64,000 bases of DNA from Mactromeris polynyma. Taxonomy: Eukaryota > Mollusca > Bivalvia > Venerida > Mactridae. The position numbers were made by a program, and so were the translations under genes. The first letter of the stretch is position 1. Every line of letters begins with the position of its first letter. The notes under the pieces were generated by a model. That model was not told where the DNA came from, made no database searches, and saw nothing but the letters and a program-made list of their open reading frames with translations. The stretch covers positions 33,638,401-33,702,400 of the forward strand of contig JASFXZ010000004.1 of the NCBI GenBank assembly GCA_032209605.1, read 5' to 3'. Of this stretch, positions 46,610 through 60,024 are shown in pieces.

Positions 46610-47470
46610 GTCTACCAAATGCAAGTGTTCTAATCTTGAGAATATCATGCTGAGAATAGAAAAGTAAAAACCTGAAAGTTCCCTGGAAGACAGAAATGGG
46701 AATTATTTAATCCTATTAAGCTGGAATAAAGTCTTCCAACTTTATGTAGGCAGTATTGAAGACACAGGTTATATGCTCTTCTCCAGATCTCTTCTCAGGG
46801 TCTCTTCTTCACATTTTAGCAGTACTAGAGATACTAACATATGTAAAGAATAACAAAAAATATCTTTAAAAAAAGATAAACGGCGTAGATAGAATGACAT
46901 CTTCCGGTTTGTTAAATGAAAGAATGCTTTTACAACATGTTGAAAAATAAATCCTTACAAAATATGGACTCGGATTTATATATAATCATGGACCTGTCTT
47001 ATCTGGGTCATTTTACATGCTTAAACATATCAACCACTTCCGACAAAATTCGAACTGCTAACGAACGCACGTCTTACGAAAAACCCGTTTGGTACCTCTT
47101 TGGTGAACGGAAACCCCGTTTGGCGCCTCATGGGTAAATTATGATTTAAAAAAACCGCTTCGAGGACAACATTTGGTTGGTCAAAACGTAGATCAAAAAC
47201 AATGTTATACAGCTACGCCGAAAACAAAACACAGCTGTACATTCGTATCTGGGTTTTGTTAATGGCTGTTGCAGTTTGAGACTAAAAAACTGCTGATCCA
47301 AGATGGAATGGAAACCTTTGGCGAAAGGAGTAACGCACTTGTATTGAGACTAACAGCGTAAGCGCATCTTCTAGGATATTGCGATGCTATATTCGTCTCA
47401 AATATGGCGTCGTTTGCCGCGTGACAAGATGGAATAAATGCTGTGCTCTTGTTTCAGGACTTGTATCACA
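46610..47470 (+). repeat. D1 segment paralogous to 59205-60020
   Basis: Non-coding; shared landmarks include aaaaaagataaacgg, catggacctgtctta and gcgtcgtttgccgcgtgac. A gcgccgaaa-like V fragment (ggttggtcaaaacgtag) lies near 47175. Frames here (46916-47137 and others) are not kept open in D2. Confidence 0.6.
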
Positions 47471-47479
47471 TTTAGGCGA

Positions 47480-48570
47480 GATTGAGTTGTTACATGGAAC
47501 GCCACATACACAGGACAATGCCTCCACACACAGACCCCGAGAAAACAACACTCCACAAAATATTATGCACTGAGGAGGTGCAGGTTAAACATGTACGAGG
47601 ATAGGGGTGCAAGGAACTGTCTGTCCGACCATAAAATAACTAAAGACAATTTATGGGTCAAGAACGGGGAATAGTTAAAAGGATGGAATACATTACGGAA
47701 CATGTAAGGAAAGTCAGTAATATTAGGTCGAATGGGAGAAAAGAACATAATTATTATAACAAGTAAATAGGGGAACTTGTTCTAACATAAATAGAAATAA
47801 TAACCACACAGCAATTTACAGACTTGGAACAATCATTAGAGATAATGGGTGTTTAAATATTAAAACAAAACTTACACATACAGAAAGACCAATATGTCTG
47901 TAATAACAGCCAGCTTACCTCACACTTAATCGCTATATTGTCATGAAATTCTAACATATATGTCTATACACAATCCGACTAAGTCGACAGTAACTTATTC
48001 ATAAAACTAACATTAAAAACACTAAAAAGAAATTAAAAAACTGTACAAAAAATGACAGAATATAATTCAGTATAAGAAGCATACGAAGCAAATAAACGAA
48101 GCATACAATTTGTTTTGCAAAATCATCAAGATATAAAATTGTCGCTGACCTTAAATGACGTAATGTGTACAGGCATATTATTATACAAAACGTTATTATT
48201 TTGTTTCAAGTTTAAACCTTCTCATAAGAATTGAAAGTACATTCTCAATAAATTACCGCATAATAGTTGCTCCAAGTAAAATTGAATACTGATATCAAAT
48301 AATCAACGAGTTTTCAAAATGTTGTAAGTCTTAGATGTTATATTGTTTCATTTCAAAAAAATTGCGGATAGAATAACACTTGATCGGGTGGAGTGTGTAA
48401 ATATTTACGCGACGCGAGAACTTGTTTTATATTCAATGTAAAAGACCCCCACTCCCTGTTTGGCCTCCTTAATTCTCATTAGATGACTTTTATCGTCGAC
48501 CAGACCATTTATTGCGCCCCAGTGCATTGTCTGGTGTATGTGGCGTTCCCTGTAGCAACTTATTATCTCT
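47480..48570. mobile_element. Foldback-type element with long inverted ends, D1 copy
   Basis: The left arm starts ttgttacatggaacgccac (47488) and the right arm ends gtggcgttccctgtagcaac (48540-48559), its inverted counterpart. In this copy the right arm has lost its middle part compared with 60025-61136. About 600 bp of non-coding interior lies between. Present at the same place in D2, so it predates the D1/D2 duplication. Confidence 0.75.
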
Positions 48571-49424
48571 TTTTCTAAACTAGCTTAATGTTTACTAGTA
48601 TTCTAAGAATAGGCCTACTTGACTTACAACGATGTCAATGTAAGACAGAGATCGAAAGCAGGACAAGGTTTCAGAAAATACCAGTCTTAATGTCCTCGTA
48701 TTTAGACATAAAAGGTAATTAAGGACTTATTGAGGAGAGCGTCAATGGCGTAAACGATACTGTTTCTGTATAGTTATTTTATATACAGGAAAATAGCTAC
48801 GTTACCCTGACATTTCTTTATGATATTAATTCCTCATTATCGAGGTTAAGTAGAGGAAATGTCGCGCAAATATAGCAGTGTGTATGTACGAATGTATCGG
48901 TAATACACTATGTAAACCTGTAATTGCTAATATGTCCGAGAACCAGGACATGTAAATGTCTGGTATTTCTGGTATTACAGTGCGCCCTCTGCATAGTGGC
49001 TCTATCTGCAGCAAAATCATGATCATGTTTTCTGTTTTAAGAATTTGCAATTAAATATATCTCTCTATATAGCAACAACGTTCTGACTATGTGTTCCATG
49101 TGGTTGTTTTCTTTCTATTTTTCTTTTCGAAGAACAAATTCAGTTGAGATGTTTCACATAATTTAATTTCAATTATTTAACGAAATTCTACAACGGTCAA
49201 ATTAATTTCACTGACAGAGCTACAACAAATGCAGGTCACTTTAATCAATATGTATCGCATCCACTTCTGATTGTCACAGGAATATCATTTGCAATTATAA
49301 GGAGAAAGAGAATGATTTTAATACAATGAAGGCGGGCAGGCAAAGTACTCACAAAATTACAGAGTTCATACGCTGTTTTCACAGGAAAGTATTGTGTATA
49401 GTCACTGAATTTAACACCCATGTT
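48571..49424 (+). repeat. D1 segment paralogous to 61140-61900
   Basis: Non-coding, shared with D2 (aaggacttattgaggagagc, attcctcattatcgaggtta). Two short minus-strand frames (48826-49050, 49245-49427) are not conserved. Confidence 0.6.
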
Positions 49425-49690
49425 CACAAGCGGATCCAGGGATGGGGCGCACCCGGCACGCGCCCCTCTAAAAATCCCCGAAGTCGAGTGTTATACTGTA
49501 TATTTTCTCACTCGCTCCACCGCAGCTAATGTGTTATATTTAATAAAGTCCTTCTGAATTGTTCAATAACTTAAAAGCAAAGAATAAAACAGAGTTTTAT
49601 AAGGCTTGAGCAAAACCAAAAAAAGGCCAAAGAGTTACCCCCCCCCCCCCCCCTCAAGGCCAAATCCTGGACCCGCTCCAATTGTTACAT
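49425..49690. mobile_element. ~260-bp GC-tipped element with inverted ends, D1 copy
   Basis: It starts agcggatccagggatggggc and ends aaatcctggacccgct, an imperfect inverted pair (agcgg.tccaggg). It contains the ccccgaagtcgagtgttata block, ctcactcgctccaccgc, and a 16-C run (49638-49653). The D2 counterpart is 61903-62146. I could not find a target duplication. Confidence 0.6.
49638..49653 (+). repeat. Poly-C run (16 C)
   Basis: Homopolymer inside the element 49425-49690; the D2 counterpart has only a short ttcccccctg at the same place (about 62110), so the run expanded or contracted after duplication. Confidence 0.9.
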
Positions 49691-49899
49691 ATTACATTTA
49701 TATATATGAAGTGTGATATTAATGCGCACGCCTTGTATTTACAATGTTTACGAAGTTGCATCAACCACTGAGTCGTGAGGCAATACATATATGCAGAAAA
49801 AGTGGGGTTACTTTATGATTGTATATAACTAGAAGATCTATTTTGGTTATACAACAAAAGTTATGCGACTTCCTCAGGTCAACTTCGTGAGTGCATAAC

Positions 49900-50523
49900 A
49901 AATATTCTATATAATATTCAAACATTGAAATCAACGTGGCAACTAAATAATAGAATCTTACTGTTGATTAAAACATACGGTATTAATGTGCTAAGCGCTA
50001 ATAAAAAGTACAGCATGAAAGCGAAGCTTTTGCAGTATTGACAGTGCTGACCTGGGCAGTCAACCAAAACAGATTTCTACAAAATCATATAGATATATAG
50101 ATAATTTATTGCAAAATCAGGGAGCCAAAGGCTCGTATTATACGGTAAACCATCCTCCCTACGCTGTTGGTCAATGTTAAATCAACTGCTGTTGTTATCA
50201 CTCTGTGCATTTAAGATTTTATTACGACCATCGCGCACTAGGTTGATATAACATACGAACATTTATGTAAGAAATAGCCACGAACAATTACCAATCACGT
50301 GTTATAATCGGGAACTCTTGGTAAATGAGCGTTGTGTACGATTTTATTATCAAAACTCAATTAAACATGCTTGCTTCGGATATAAACGTCGTAAAGGAGT
50401 AACAAGTAAATGATGTTATTAAGGTTACAATGGAAAATAAAGTAACCAAAAGGACAAAAACAATTTGTTGTGTTCCAGTGTGCCTGACTGTCACAATGGT
50501 GGTATAATTACACAATTTGCATC
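49900..50523 (+). repeat. Young 620-bp repeat, near-identical to 45980-46599
   Basis: It runs from tatataatattcaaacatt to attacacaatttgcat with about 95% identity by eye to 45980-46599, including gtgctaagcgctaataaaaa and gacctgggcagtcaacc. It is much more similar than the D1/D2 background, so it is a recent copy. No coding capacity. Confidence 0.8.
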
Positions 50524-51034
50524 ATCAATCCGTCAGCAGACCTGAATAATTTAGTTGAAATTCAACGCAAATTCAATCCGATACAGAAATTTGGGAATTA
50601 ATGAAGCGTTAGTTTATTGTAGCAATGTCGTTAACTTGAATTTGTTATTCAAGTAGTGATTGGGACAATAAACAGGGTAATATGAACTTTTACTCTGGCC
50701 AATAGACCGTATCTTATTTGTCTTTAAATAATTCAAGAAGCCTTGAAACAATCGTGATAAACTCCGATGAATTATAGATTTATGGTTACATTAAAAATTA
50801 GCAAAACACATCGTACTGTGAGTTGATTTGTGAAAATTTGTATGATTACTGATGTCCTTGATGATATGATATGTTCGGATGAAACATTTGTACCAGACAT
50901 ATGTGAAGTGTCAGATAATGTACGCACCAGACGCTTGCTTTTGAAACAAGACTTGGAATCAACTCTCCGCAACGTTTATGTTATGTTAACAAGACATTAT
51001 GCCGTATTAAATAAAAGCAATAAGACTGCAGTAA
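50524..51034. other. Sequence before unit C, no gene recognised
   Basis: The 101-codon + frame 50830-51135 runs across the breakpoint into shared unit B/C sequence and is not open in unit B, so it is not supported as a gene. Confidence 0.5.
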
Positions 51035-51459
51035 ATCGTAATTACCTCTTTGACGACGCATGTTGCATGTATTCCATTGAACTTAAATTATTCTGTTTAT
51101 TTAAGTTTTACCCACATTATATAACGACTAATTAAACACTTCAGTGATCCATGTTTTCATTTTTTTCTCGTTCTGTAAATATTGCGAGACGCCATGGAAC
51201 TATCAGACAAATATAGTACAGTTCACTTATTTGAGGGTTTAATCAGTCTGTCGGCTCACCATCCTCACGCTTTAATGTCACATTACTTGTCATTTACATA
51301 TAAAATTGCGAAAATGGACTAATTTGATAGCAACTAGTTTCTTCAACAAACGTTCAACTATAATAGGCACACACAAATGACTTCATCAATAAAATGTAAA
51401 ACTCATGTACTCATGTAATTAAAACAGTACTGGTTTACTTCATAGTCATTGATTACAAA

Positions 51460-51769
51460 AATAGAGATTCAATTTTTAAGGGAACGCCACATGCACAAAA
51501 CAATGCCTCCCCACACAGACCCCCAAGAAAATAATTGTCTACAAAACATTTTGCACTGAGGAGGTGCAAGGGTAAACATGTATGGGAATAGGCAACATAA
51601 ATGGTCTGACCGAACATAAAGAATTTTTAAGGAAACTTTTGGGGGACAAAATAGGGGGGGGGTTATTAAGTGGATTGGATATATCACGGAACAGGTGAAA
51701 AAACTGCACATGGGGAAATGGAACTAGAAATACATAAATAGAAATAATAACCGAAAAGCGATTTACAAC
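51460..51769 (+). mobile_element. Foldback-family copy, unit C
   Basis: It begins agggaacgccacatgcac, followed by cctccccacacagaccccc and a 9-G stretch near 51655, and ends gaaataataaccgaaaagcg. Counterpart of 30608-30978 but shorter by about 50 bp inside. Confidence 0.75.
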
Positions 51770-52989
51770 CATGAAATTGTCAATACAAATGCTGGTGCTT
51801 TAAATCGATTTAACGGATAGCTTACCTCACATTCAACCGCTATATAGGCATTGATTTCCAATACATACACATCAATTGACTAAGTTGGCTGGAACTTAGC
51901 ATTAAAAGCAATTACCAAATGCATATACAATAACATTTACATTGTATATAATCCAGTACGAAGAAACAAACAGCCTCACGCTGACAGTGCTTATTTACAT
52001 CAGAATGCGAAATAATCACAAACTCGTAAATAAATAACCTTATGTTTAGGCAACAGGAAAGATTATTCAGTGATTAATTTGACATTTGACATTATCTTAA
52101 ATACAGGTGACGGGGAATTTAAAACAAAGGCAAAAATAATGAAATCTATTAAACTGATATTGAGAAAAAGAAACAAAACTACAAAACTACTCTAGGGGAC
52201 GGTTAGGTTGTGTTATTAAGCAGTAGAACAGAGAGAACATGTAAACTATTTGGCCAGTTAATTCTATCTATATTTGCTCGAGTTTTAGTATATCATATTT
52301 ATGTTATACACAATGTCATAAGATTGGTCGATATCACATATTCAGTTCTGATACATTTCGGTCGCTTTCTGTTGAGAAATGGCAATTTCTGGAGTATGCA
52401 GCTGCTTCTTTGGTATAATCAACTACATAAATATACAAGAAGACAGCGGAACTAGCAATAATGTTGCTAGAAAGTGTATATGTAATTACAAAAAAACTTT
52501 TAAACGTCTCAAAAACAGAAATTGAAACAACATTTCGAGAAAAAAGTGACTTGTTACATTCTGTTTATTTTATAAATTCTAAAGAAAACTGCAAGAAATA
52601 ATCGGTGCTATTTTAGTCTCATTACAACAAGAAATTGCCGAAACTTCTTAATACGATCAAACTTACATGTTTGTAAATAAACCATTGATTAGTTATAAAT
52701 GCTTTAATACCAATTGTTACTTCTATCTATATCAGAAGTGATGCTTCTGCCGTTACTGCTACTACTACAACATTCACGCCGATCATAAGTGAATTGCAGT
52801 GTAAATCATGTTGAGGAACCGAACTAAGGCCAACAGAAAAGGAAGATTATAAACATGTGTTACCTTGTTTGGGGAAGGCATTGTCTGTTTATCGAACAAC
52901 ATTTGGAGTAACATATACATGTATATCTGTTAATCAAACCTATGTTCTAGAAATACCTGCTTATTTGTTATATGCAATATTTCATTCAT

Positions 52990-53055
52990 GTTACAGGAAA
53001 CGCCACATACACGAGACAATTGCTTCTCACAACATTTGCGCATTACAATTGCTCC
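52990..53055 (+). mobile_element. Foldback-family terminal fragment, unit C
   Basis: gttacaggaaacgccacata, then cgagacaattgcttctcaca. Counterpart of 32068-32130. Confidence 0.55.
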
Positions 53056-53719
53056 ATATACGTACACACATCCATTATTAAACAAATTGTGGAAGTCAAA
53101 TTATTGATGTTACAATGTGTAGAGTTAGTCCTGTTATAATTCTATATAATATCTTTATGATATATTGCAAGATTTCATGACGCACTCCATCCTTTCTGTT
53201 TATTGTAACTATGATATATCGGAATATATCACGTAAACGGAAATAAATCCGTGGCAGTGTTGACTTAAGGACAAATACCACATTATTCGACATATCAAAG
53301 CATTGATTCGTTTAAGAAGTGTGTTAATGATTTGTTGTATCATATTTCATATCTATATGTTCCTTTGATATATTTCCTTATAACCTCACGAAAGAGAATA
53401 AATAGAACCAGAGCCAATCCTGTCGGTACTTGTGTAAATGAAAAGGGACCCATGATGCTTGAATTTTGAGAGAAACTGAGCTTATGAAGCGATACAACAT
53501 GTCCTCAGGGAATTGTGAAACTAATTTAACGTAGTTTTGTTGGCTTTGAATTTCTTAATTCAACCATCATCTAGACATATCTATCGTAAACCTAGACGCG
53601 ATATTATAATCTACATCGACTTCATATAATAAAGACGGAGTGATGTCTAACATAACAGACATATAAAATAGCATGACTATACTTCCTCAAAAACAACAGA
53701 TGTTGTTTGCTTGTACATT

Positions 53720-53900
53720 TATTCTGTATTACATTACCTTAGTCATTCAAAGTAGTTATGATTGCTATAGATTAAATGGTGATTAAACATGTATATTTAA
53801 TATGCTTGTACAATGTGTTGCATATGTGCACATGTGGTTTTTTTCTACTTTAGTATGAACTTCTTTATGAACCATGGGCATAATGCCTTAATTTCTAAAT
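53720..53900 (-). repeat. Inverted counterpart of 32525-32760
   Basis: The complement of this segment (ggttcataaagaagttcata, then cattgtacaagcatattaaa, then catgtttaatca) follows unit B 32525-32570 and 32680-32760. The B version has about 105 bp extra, which includes one arm of the 38-bp inverted repeat. It shows a local inversion between units B and C. Confidence 0.7.
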
Positions 53901-56224
53901 AAAGTTTCATTTAAACAACCATTCAATCTACGTTCATTAGAATTCAGCTGTGTCATAACAGTTTACAAAAAATCCGCATTATTGCAAAACATTTCATATT
54001 TATTGAACAAGTTTCTTTCATTTTATGATGATTCAAACGTCTTTTTTTGACAAATACAGAGAAATACATTATAAATGATAAAGTATATTTTTATGATTGT
54101 TTAGGTAAAACAATGAACAAAAAATGATTATATGATAATATATCTTTAATATTTGATGGTAAATTTAGTATAGTCGTCTCTTTTTTTCTTCTATCATGTA
54201 TTTGATAAAAGGTCAAATAATAAATGTTTCTAAGTTGGCATGATGTTGTGGGAATGAGTCCTGGCCGGCCATAGTAGTTACTTCATTTTTTTATAAAGTG
54301 TTCTATATTTAATTTTTAATGTTTGAGATGGTGTAAATGACATGATAAATGAACCATTTATTTTTATATCAATAAAAACGACATAAAATGTTACTGGAAT
54401 TGTTCGTTTCGTGATGTGGTCGAGATGAATATGTGATATGTTATAATTAATAACAAGAACATTTGCACCTAGGCAATGTTGATAAGGTGTATTTACAATA
54501 CTTAAAATATGATTTAATGAACTATATACTTAGTGTTTACAGATAAGTTTTATCAATATTTAAATGCCGGTATAAGTTAGACATGCAAGAGTATGACGAA
54601 TACTTCTTAAAAACTTTCTTCGTAAATCCTGCGTTTCTTCCAAAAACGTTTATCATTACGCTCCCTCTGTAATGAAACTTATTGCAATTTCCTTGTATTA
54701 CTTTCAAGCAGATCTCGACAATAATCACAAGTATCACATTCTTGTAAATTCTTTGTTAAAAATAAATATGCCATCTCATCGGTCACTATTTGGCACACTG
54801 TCAATAAACCGACGCTGAAAGCGCTGAAATGTTGGGAATCAGATGCTTATTTTTCTAATGACAGACTTCTTAATATGTTCTCAATAACTCTCCCACTTCC
54901 CACTGCAACAACTAAATAACTGAACTTCTATGTTACAGAGGCTTTCACAACTAAATAGTTTGCAGTGTCATTTAAATGCATCATTTCTTGCTCCAAAACT
55001 GTTAAGTCATCACTTTCCAAACCAGCTTACCGACGACAACGTAGACATTTATTATCATTGTTATTATATAATCTGTATTCTCACGCATGATTCTAAAGAA
55101 ACAAACACCAGTGCTCACGTAGCGTCTACAAATGACAAGACCGTCACAAGTGTTTAGGGGGCATTTTACTATGGTCAAGCTGTCGTGACATTAGAACATT
55201 TCATTAACGTTTAGAAGTAAAACAATATATTTTATCTGTTTCAAATTATCCGAGTACTTATTTGTATACAGTATTCATGTACAACGCCATTATGTTTATA
55301 GTAATCTCTGCAAATCACGAATGATAGTGCAAATAGGGTGCTGACCGAGTTTGTCTGAAACAGGTGATTCTTACACAAAATCAGTTATATGGTTCGATTA
55401 TCAATTATGAGTTTTCAAACCGATCTGATAATCGATTATGAAATTTGTCCGATTATCCATCACATAGTATACTGATTCTCATATTTAACCACTGAAATGT
55501 ATGCACTGGTATTTGATATCTATACAAACCACGTGATACTGTAACAATATTCCTGAGTTCTGTGGCACTCTACTCTCTCTATGTGTAATGCCCATGTAGG
55601 TATTCTTACCAGCTCCTGCGACACAAACAAGTATTTTGTAGTTACGTATCTAAGGAGAGGTGTGGTTAATGGATGTAAGTGTTCTTTTCGTTTAGGTTTT
55701 TTATTCTTCTCGATATTCGTTTCTTTACCTTTGATATTCTCAACAACAATGAAAACGATCCGCGCCTCGAGGTTTTACGAGTTACATTATCTCAATATTG
55801 GCACACAATGTCGCGTGACATGTTAGAATAGGAATACATCCTTGGTGTTCCTTGGTCTTTGTTTTATGCTTCCGTGAATCTAATAAGGTTTGCATCCTAT
55901 TACAACAAATAATTCATTTAACGTAATAAGAGGATTGCCATTGAATCCCCTCAGTCTTTAAAGGGTGTTAATGTAACTTAATTTAGCCTCTTTTTTAATT
56001 ATTTTACTGTTGTGAGACACGCCATAATACGGTTTGAATATAATACATTGCATTGACATGTGGTTTCACGATTTTGTCGCGCTCCTCTGTTAGTTCTTTG
56101 CTAGTGACTCATATAACTATCTCTATTATAACAGGTGTTTAGTACACCCGGAATACCGCTTTGTCAGACATATTGTTGACAAATATAATACAGATGCATG
56201 TCGGCGATCTTGAACCCAGACAGA

Positions 56225-56650
56225 AAAAACAGTGTCAAAAGTGATTTGGCTTATTTGTTTAAAGTTTCCTGAAATGTTGCTGAAAACTGTATGAGTACTT
56301 TGTGCCACTCGATTTTGACAAAATTTTGCGGCGCCTTACACATTGACCTTAAAGATATTAACCCGGGTCTTGCTCGCGACACGCCATCATATTATGGTGG
56401 TCACTTCTGCGAAATAACTTCGAACTCCAACCATGAACGACAAGGTAATCGTCCGGACATGAAGCACTTTCATCAGTAAGGCTTATATAGCAAAACTGAC
56501 ACAGTTCAGAGGCGTGTACTGACCCTGGCCTTTAAAAAGGGGACACTGGTCTTGTGCGCGACGCGTCATCATCTTATGGTGATCTCTTATGTCAACGTAT
56601 TCAGACTTCCGATATGAATGACACATATACGGACCGGAAAGGAAATCTGC
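56225..56650 (+). repeat. ~150-bp degenerate repeat, D2
   Basis: One good unit (56232-56400) with ctgaaaactgtatgagtact, ttgaccttaaagatatta and gcgacacgccatcat, followed by a decayed second (about 56485-56580, gcgacgcgtcatcatcttat). Counterpart of 40905-41290. Confidence 0.6.
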
Positions 56651-59600
56651 ACGGACGGACGAATATATTTATGCTTTATCATAATCTATGTTATTTTTAG
56701 AGCTAACGTATTACAACTGAAGCTGATGGGATTGGGTATTATTTGCTAACATAGGCCTAGCTTAGTGTAGAGTTTCAACGTGTTTGCATGTGTGTCGTGC
56801 CATAGACTCATAAATTTACAAAATTCTGTATAGCTTTGCCTGTGTGCCCGCTCCTTTATATAACATTATGCATTAAAATAGAAGAAATGAAAAGGTTAGG
56901 TAATTTATGCATACCAAACTAGCCACTGTTCTGCTCAACTTCATTTTGTCATGAGAAATATTATCTAGTTTCCACTTAAAACGGCTATCCCGATTTAATA
57001 AATCACTGTATGTTTTAATTTAAATCGACTTGAAACGGAAGTCTTAAAGCCGTGGATGTGAAGCACTTAATATTTGGTGTCACGAATCTGTGATGGCCAT
57101 TTAGACAATTAAACACGCTTACAACGTTGAATATTGTCGTCGGTCTCCTCTGTTTGATAGCGTACATTTATACTAAGTTATGTGCATTGTATGTTTAGCT
57201 AGACATTGGTAATTACAGTGTCAAATAGTATACTGTACTGCATATATGGAGTAAAACTATTCAATTACATCACGAAACGATAAAATATCGAGCAGTTGAA
57301 GGCGATTTTTACACAAAAAACATATATGTCAAATTTAAACGAACGGTACAAGCTGTATTCCGCAACGATATCGCTTTGTATTGTTTTTATAGTAAATTTA
57401 GACATTCACCGTCGTTCAGACGATAACAGATCCCATAGAAATATCGAAATTACGAATTATTGGTCAGAAAATGAACACCACTACTCATCTGTCTGGAACG
57501 CTTCCCTCTGTCGAAGACGCATCCTTCGGCGGAATACAAATCGGGTTATACGCTGTGTGCATTAACAACTCGAAGCAAAGCATCCAATTACTAATTACCT
57601 TCATATTTTGATACAATGGACATTATTTTGCTGATTAGTGATGTAAATGAACAGTCGGCATGTTTGTGTATAAGAAGGGAAGTCAGGTATATGTCTAGTT
57701 TGTGCTTCTTTGTTATGTCACGGATGTTATTCTATGTGTAAACTCTTGCTCGTAATATGTATTAAAACTCACCAAAGGAATGTTAGTAGCATAATTGTCT
57801 TAAAACGTATCTGTTGGTTATTGTTGTATATGTCGACTTGTTAGAACTTATTTATAAAAGATGTAACCTTAAACAACATGTGGCCGTTTATGGGGACAGA
57901 CTCGGCGTGCTTTCTCAATATTACAACATTATTAATGTACTATCTGACTTTGTTTCTCTACAGCAAACGATTTAGCGATCTTAATCGATGGTTTTTGATG
58001 TTCCAGCTTAACATTATGCATGTTTCATAGCACTCATAGCACGCATCGTAACTCTGTGCCAAGGGAATGAGTCGCTGAATCGCTGGTAATATACACAGAC
58101 GTTCGTCATTCAACTAATTTGTTTTGTATAATTCCAGTGGGAACTATTAATTTTAACAATTAGTTTCAACGGTTTTCATCGTTGTCTGATTATAGAGCAG
58201 TATAGTTTCGTTATCAGCAATTATTAACAAACTCTTACAAATTCCATCCCAATATTTTCGTATATTTGGTAGATTCATGACGTGCGTATGATCGCATCTT
58301 TGACGTTTGGTGTCATCAACAAAATGATTAACGCACGCCTTACATACAGGAGAAAAAATATCTCTAGAACTTTGACCAGATTTGAGCCACTAAGCCGAAT
58401 GTAATTAAGATGGATTGGTCGTCTTACTGAGTTATTAAGTTGGAAATCGCTCCAGTGATAGTGTTCTCACACCAATGTTCACTTTGGGGGATAAATGTAG
58501 ATTTTAAGAAGTATTTACCATAGCGGCTTTGTAGTATCCTGTATTATTTATTCTTTAAGTACAACTTTTTTGTTACTAATAATTACTTTTACAACTTAAA
58601 TAGTTGACATATGTTTAGATATATTGCACCTATAACAATGTCTAATATATGTCTTCCGTACAAAATGAACCATGTCACACGCACACTACTGATACTACGA
58701 TTGTACCTACTAATACATCAGGTCTTGAATCAAGCATCTGTGCATCAGAAACTTGCCAACAAATCATAATAACACACTGTATGGAAACTCTGTGAGCCTA
58801 AAACCGCGGTGCTTTCAAGAAGGCCGTAGAAAGGTATATTTGCATTTTACTACAGCATTCAGACCCCTAATTTTAAATATCCATTCTGCCATGGTAATGA
58901 AAATAATACGTCAAATGTCCAAATTGTGTGTCTACTTTTATTTAATAATTTCACATTATTGTGTGTCACCTAATTGTTGACATTTAAGGACAAAATATAT
59001 ATAAACACATAAAATCCATTGTTTTTCTAGTTTTTGAAAGAGTACTAAAATTGCTGGGGTATATTAAGGTTCTTAATTTAATGATTCATAAAAAAAATGT
59101 ATTATGTAATTGACTGTGATATGGACATTTATTAGTGGATTATTGTTTTTTCAATGTTTCAAAATGTATATATGCCTATTATAAAATCAATTCAATATAT
59201 GTTTCTCTCTACCAAATGCAAGTGTTCTAATCTTGAAAATATCATGCTGAGAATATCAAATTATAAACCTGAAAGTCCCCTGGAAGACAGAAATGGGAAT
59301 TATTTAATCGTATAAAGGCTGAACTAAAGTCATCCCACGCTATGTAGGCAGTATTGAAGACACGGGTTACGTGCTCATCTCCAAGCTCTTCAGTAGTAGT
59401 GATACTAACATATGTGAAGAATAACAATAAATATCTTTAAAAAAAGATAAACGGTGTAGATAGAATGATGCCTTTCCGGTATGTTAAATGAAAGACATTT
59501 TGAAAAATATATCCTTATAAAAATAGAAAATTATCTGTATATCCTATTATCATGGACCTGTCTTATCAGGGTCATTTTACATGCTTAAATATATTAAATA

Positions 59601-60024
59601 CTTCCGACAGAATTCGAACTGCTAACGAACGCACATCTAACGAAAATCCCGTTGGGCGCCTCATGGGTAAAATATGATTGGTCAGATTTTAAAGAGCCCG
59701 ATTCGAGGACAACATTTGGTTGGTCAAAATGTAGGTCAAAATCAATGTTATACAGCAACGTCGAAAAAATATATCCGCTGTACATTCGTATAAGGGTTTT
59801 GTCAATTGATGTTGCAGTTTAAATATCAAAACTGCTGATACAAGATGAAATGGAAACCTTTGGCGTTAAAAGTAACGCACTTGTATTGAGACAAACACCG
59901 TAAGCGAATCCTCTAGGAAAATTATTGCGATGCTATATTCGTCTGAAACATGGCGTCGTTTGCCGCGTGACAAGATGGAATAAATATTGTGCTCTTGTTT
60001 CGGGACTTGTTTCAATTTAAGCGA

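Larger units (their letters stand above)
39100..49840 (+). repeat. Segmental duplication block D1
   Basis: Direct paralogue of D2 (about 53990-62300). Anchors: atcaatatttaaatgccgg (39436 / 54552), gatccgcgcctcgaggtttt (40427 / 55757), gaaatgaaaaggttaggtaa (41602 / 56884), agcaaacgatttagcgatc (43131 / 57962), accaaatgcaagtgttctaa (46615 / 59211), cttattgaggagagcgtcaa (48725 / 61291) and ccccgaagtcgagt (49477 / 61949). D1 is longer mainly through insertions at 43571-45004 and 45835-46599. It contains no recognisable host gene. Confidence 0.88.
51035..53400 (+). repeat. Segmental duplication unit C
   Basis: Direct paralogue of unit B 30175-32480. Paralogy fades after gaaagagaataaataga (53388-53404), where B enters the inverted repeat at 32486. 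Unit C then continues ccagagccaat, which resembles unit A at about 23512. Contains no recognisable gene. Confidence 0.85.

Noticed and set aside
50830..51135. A 101-codon gene with an acidic N-terminal part
   Set aside because: The frame crosses the breakpoint into sequence shared with unit B, where it is not open; no domain is recognised.
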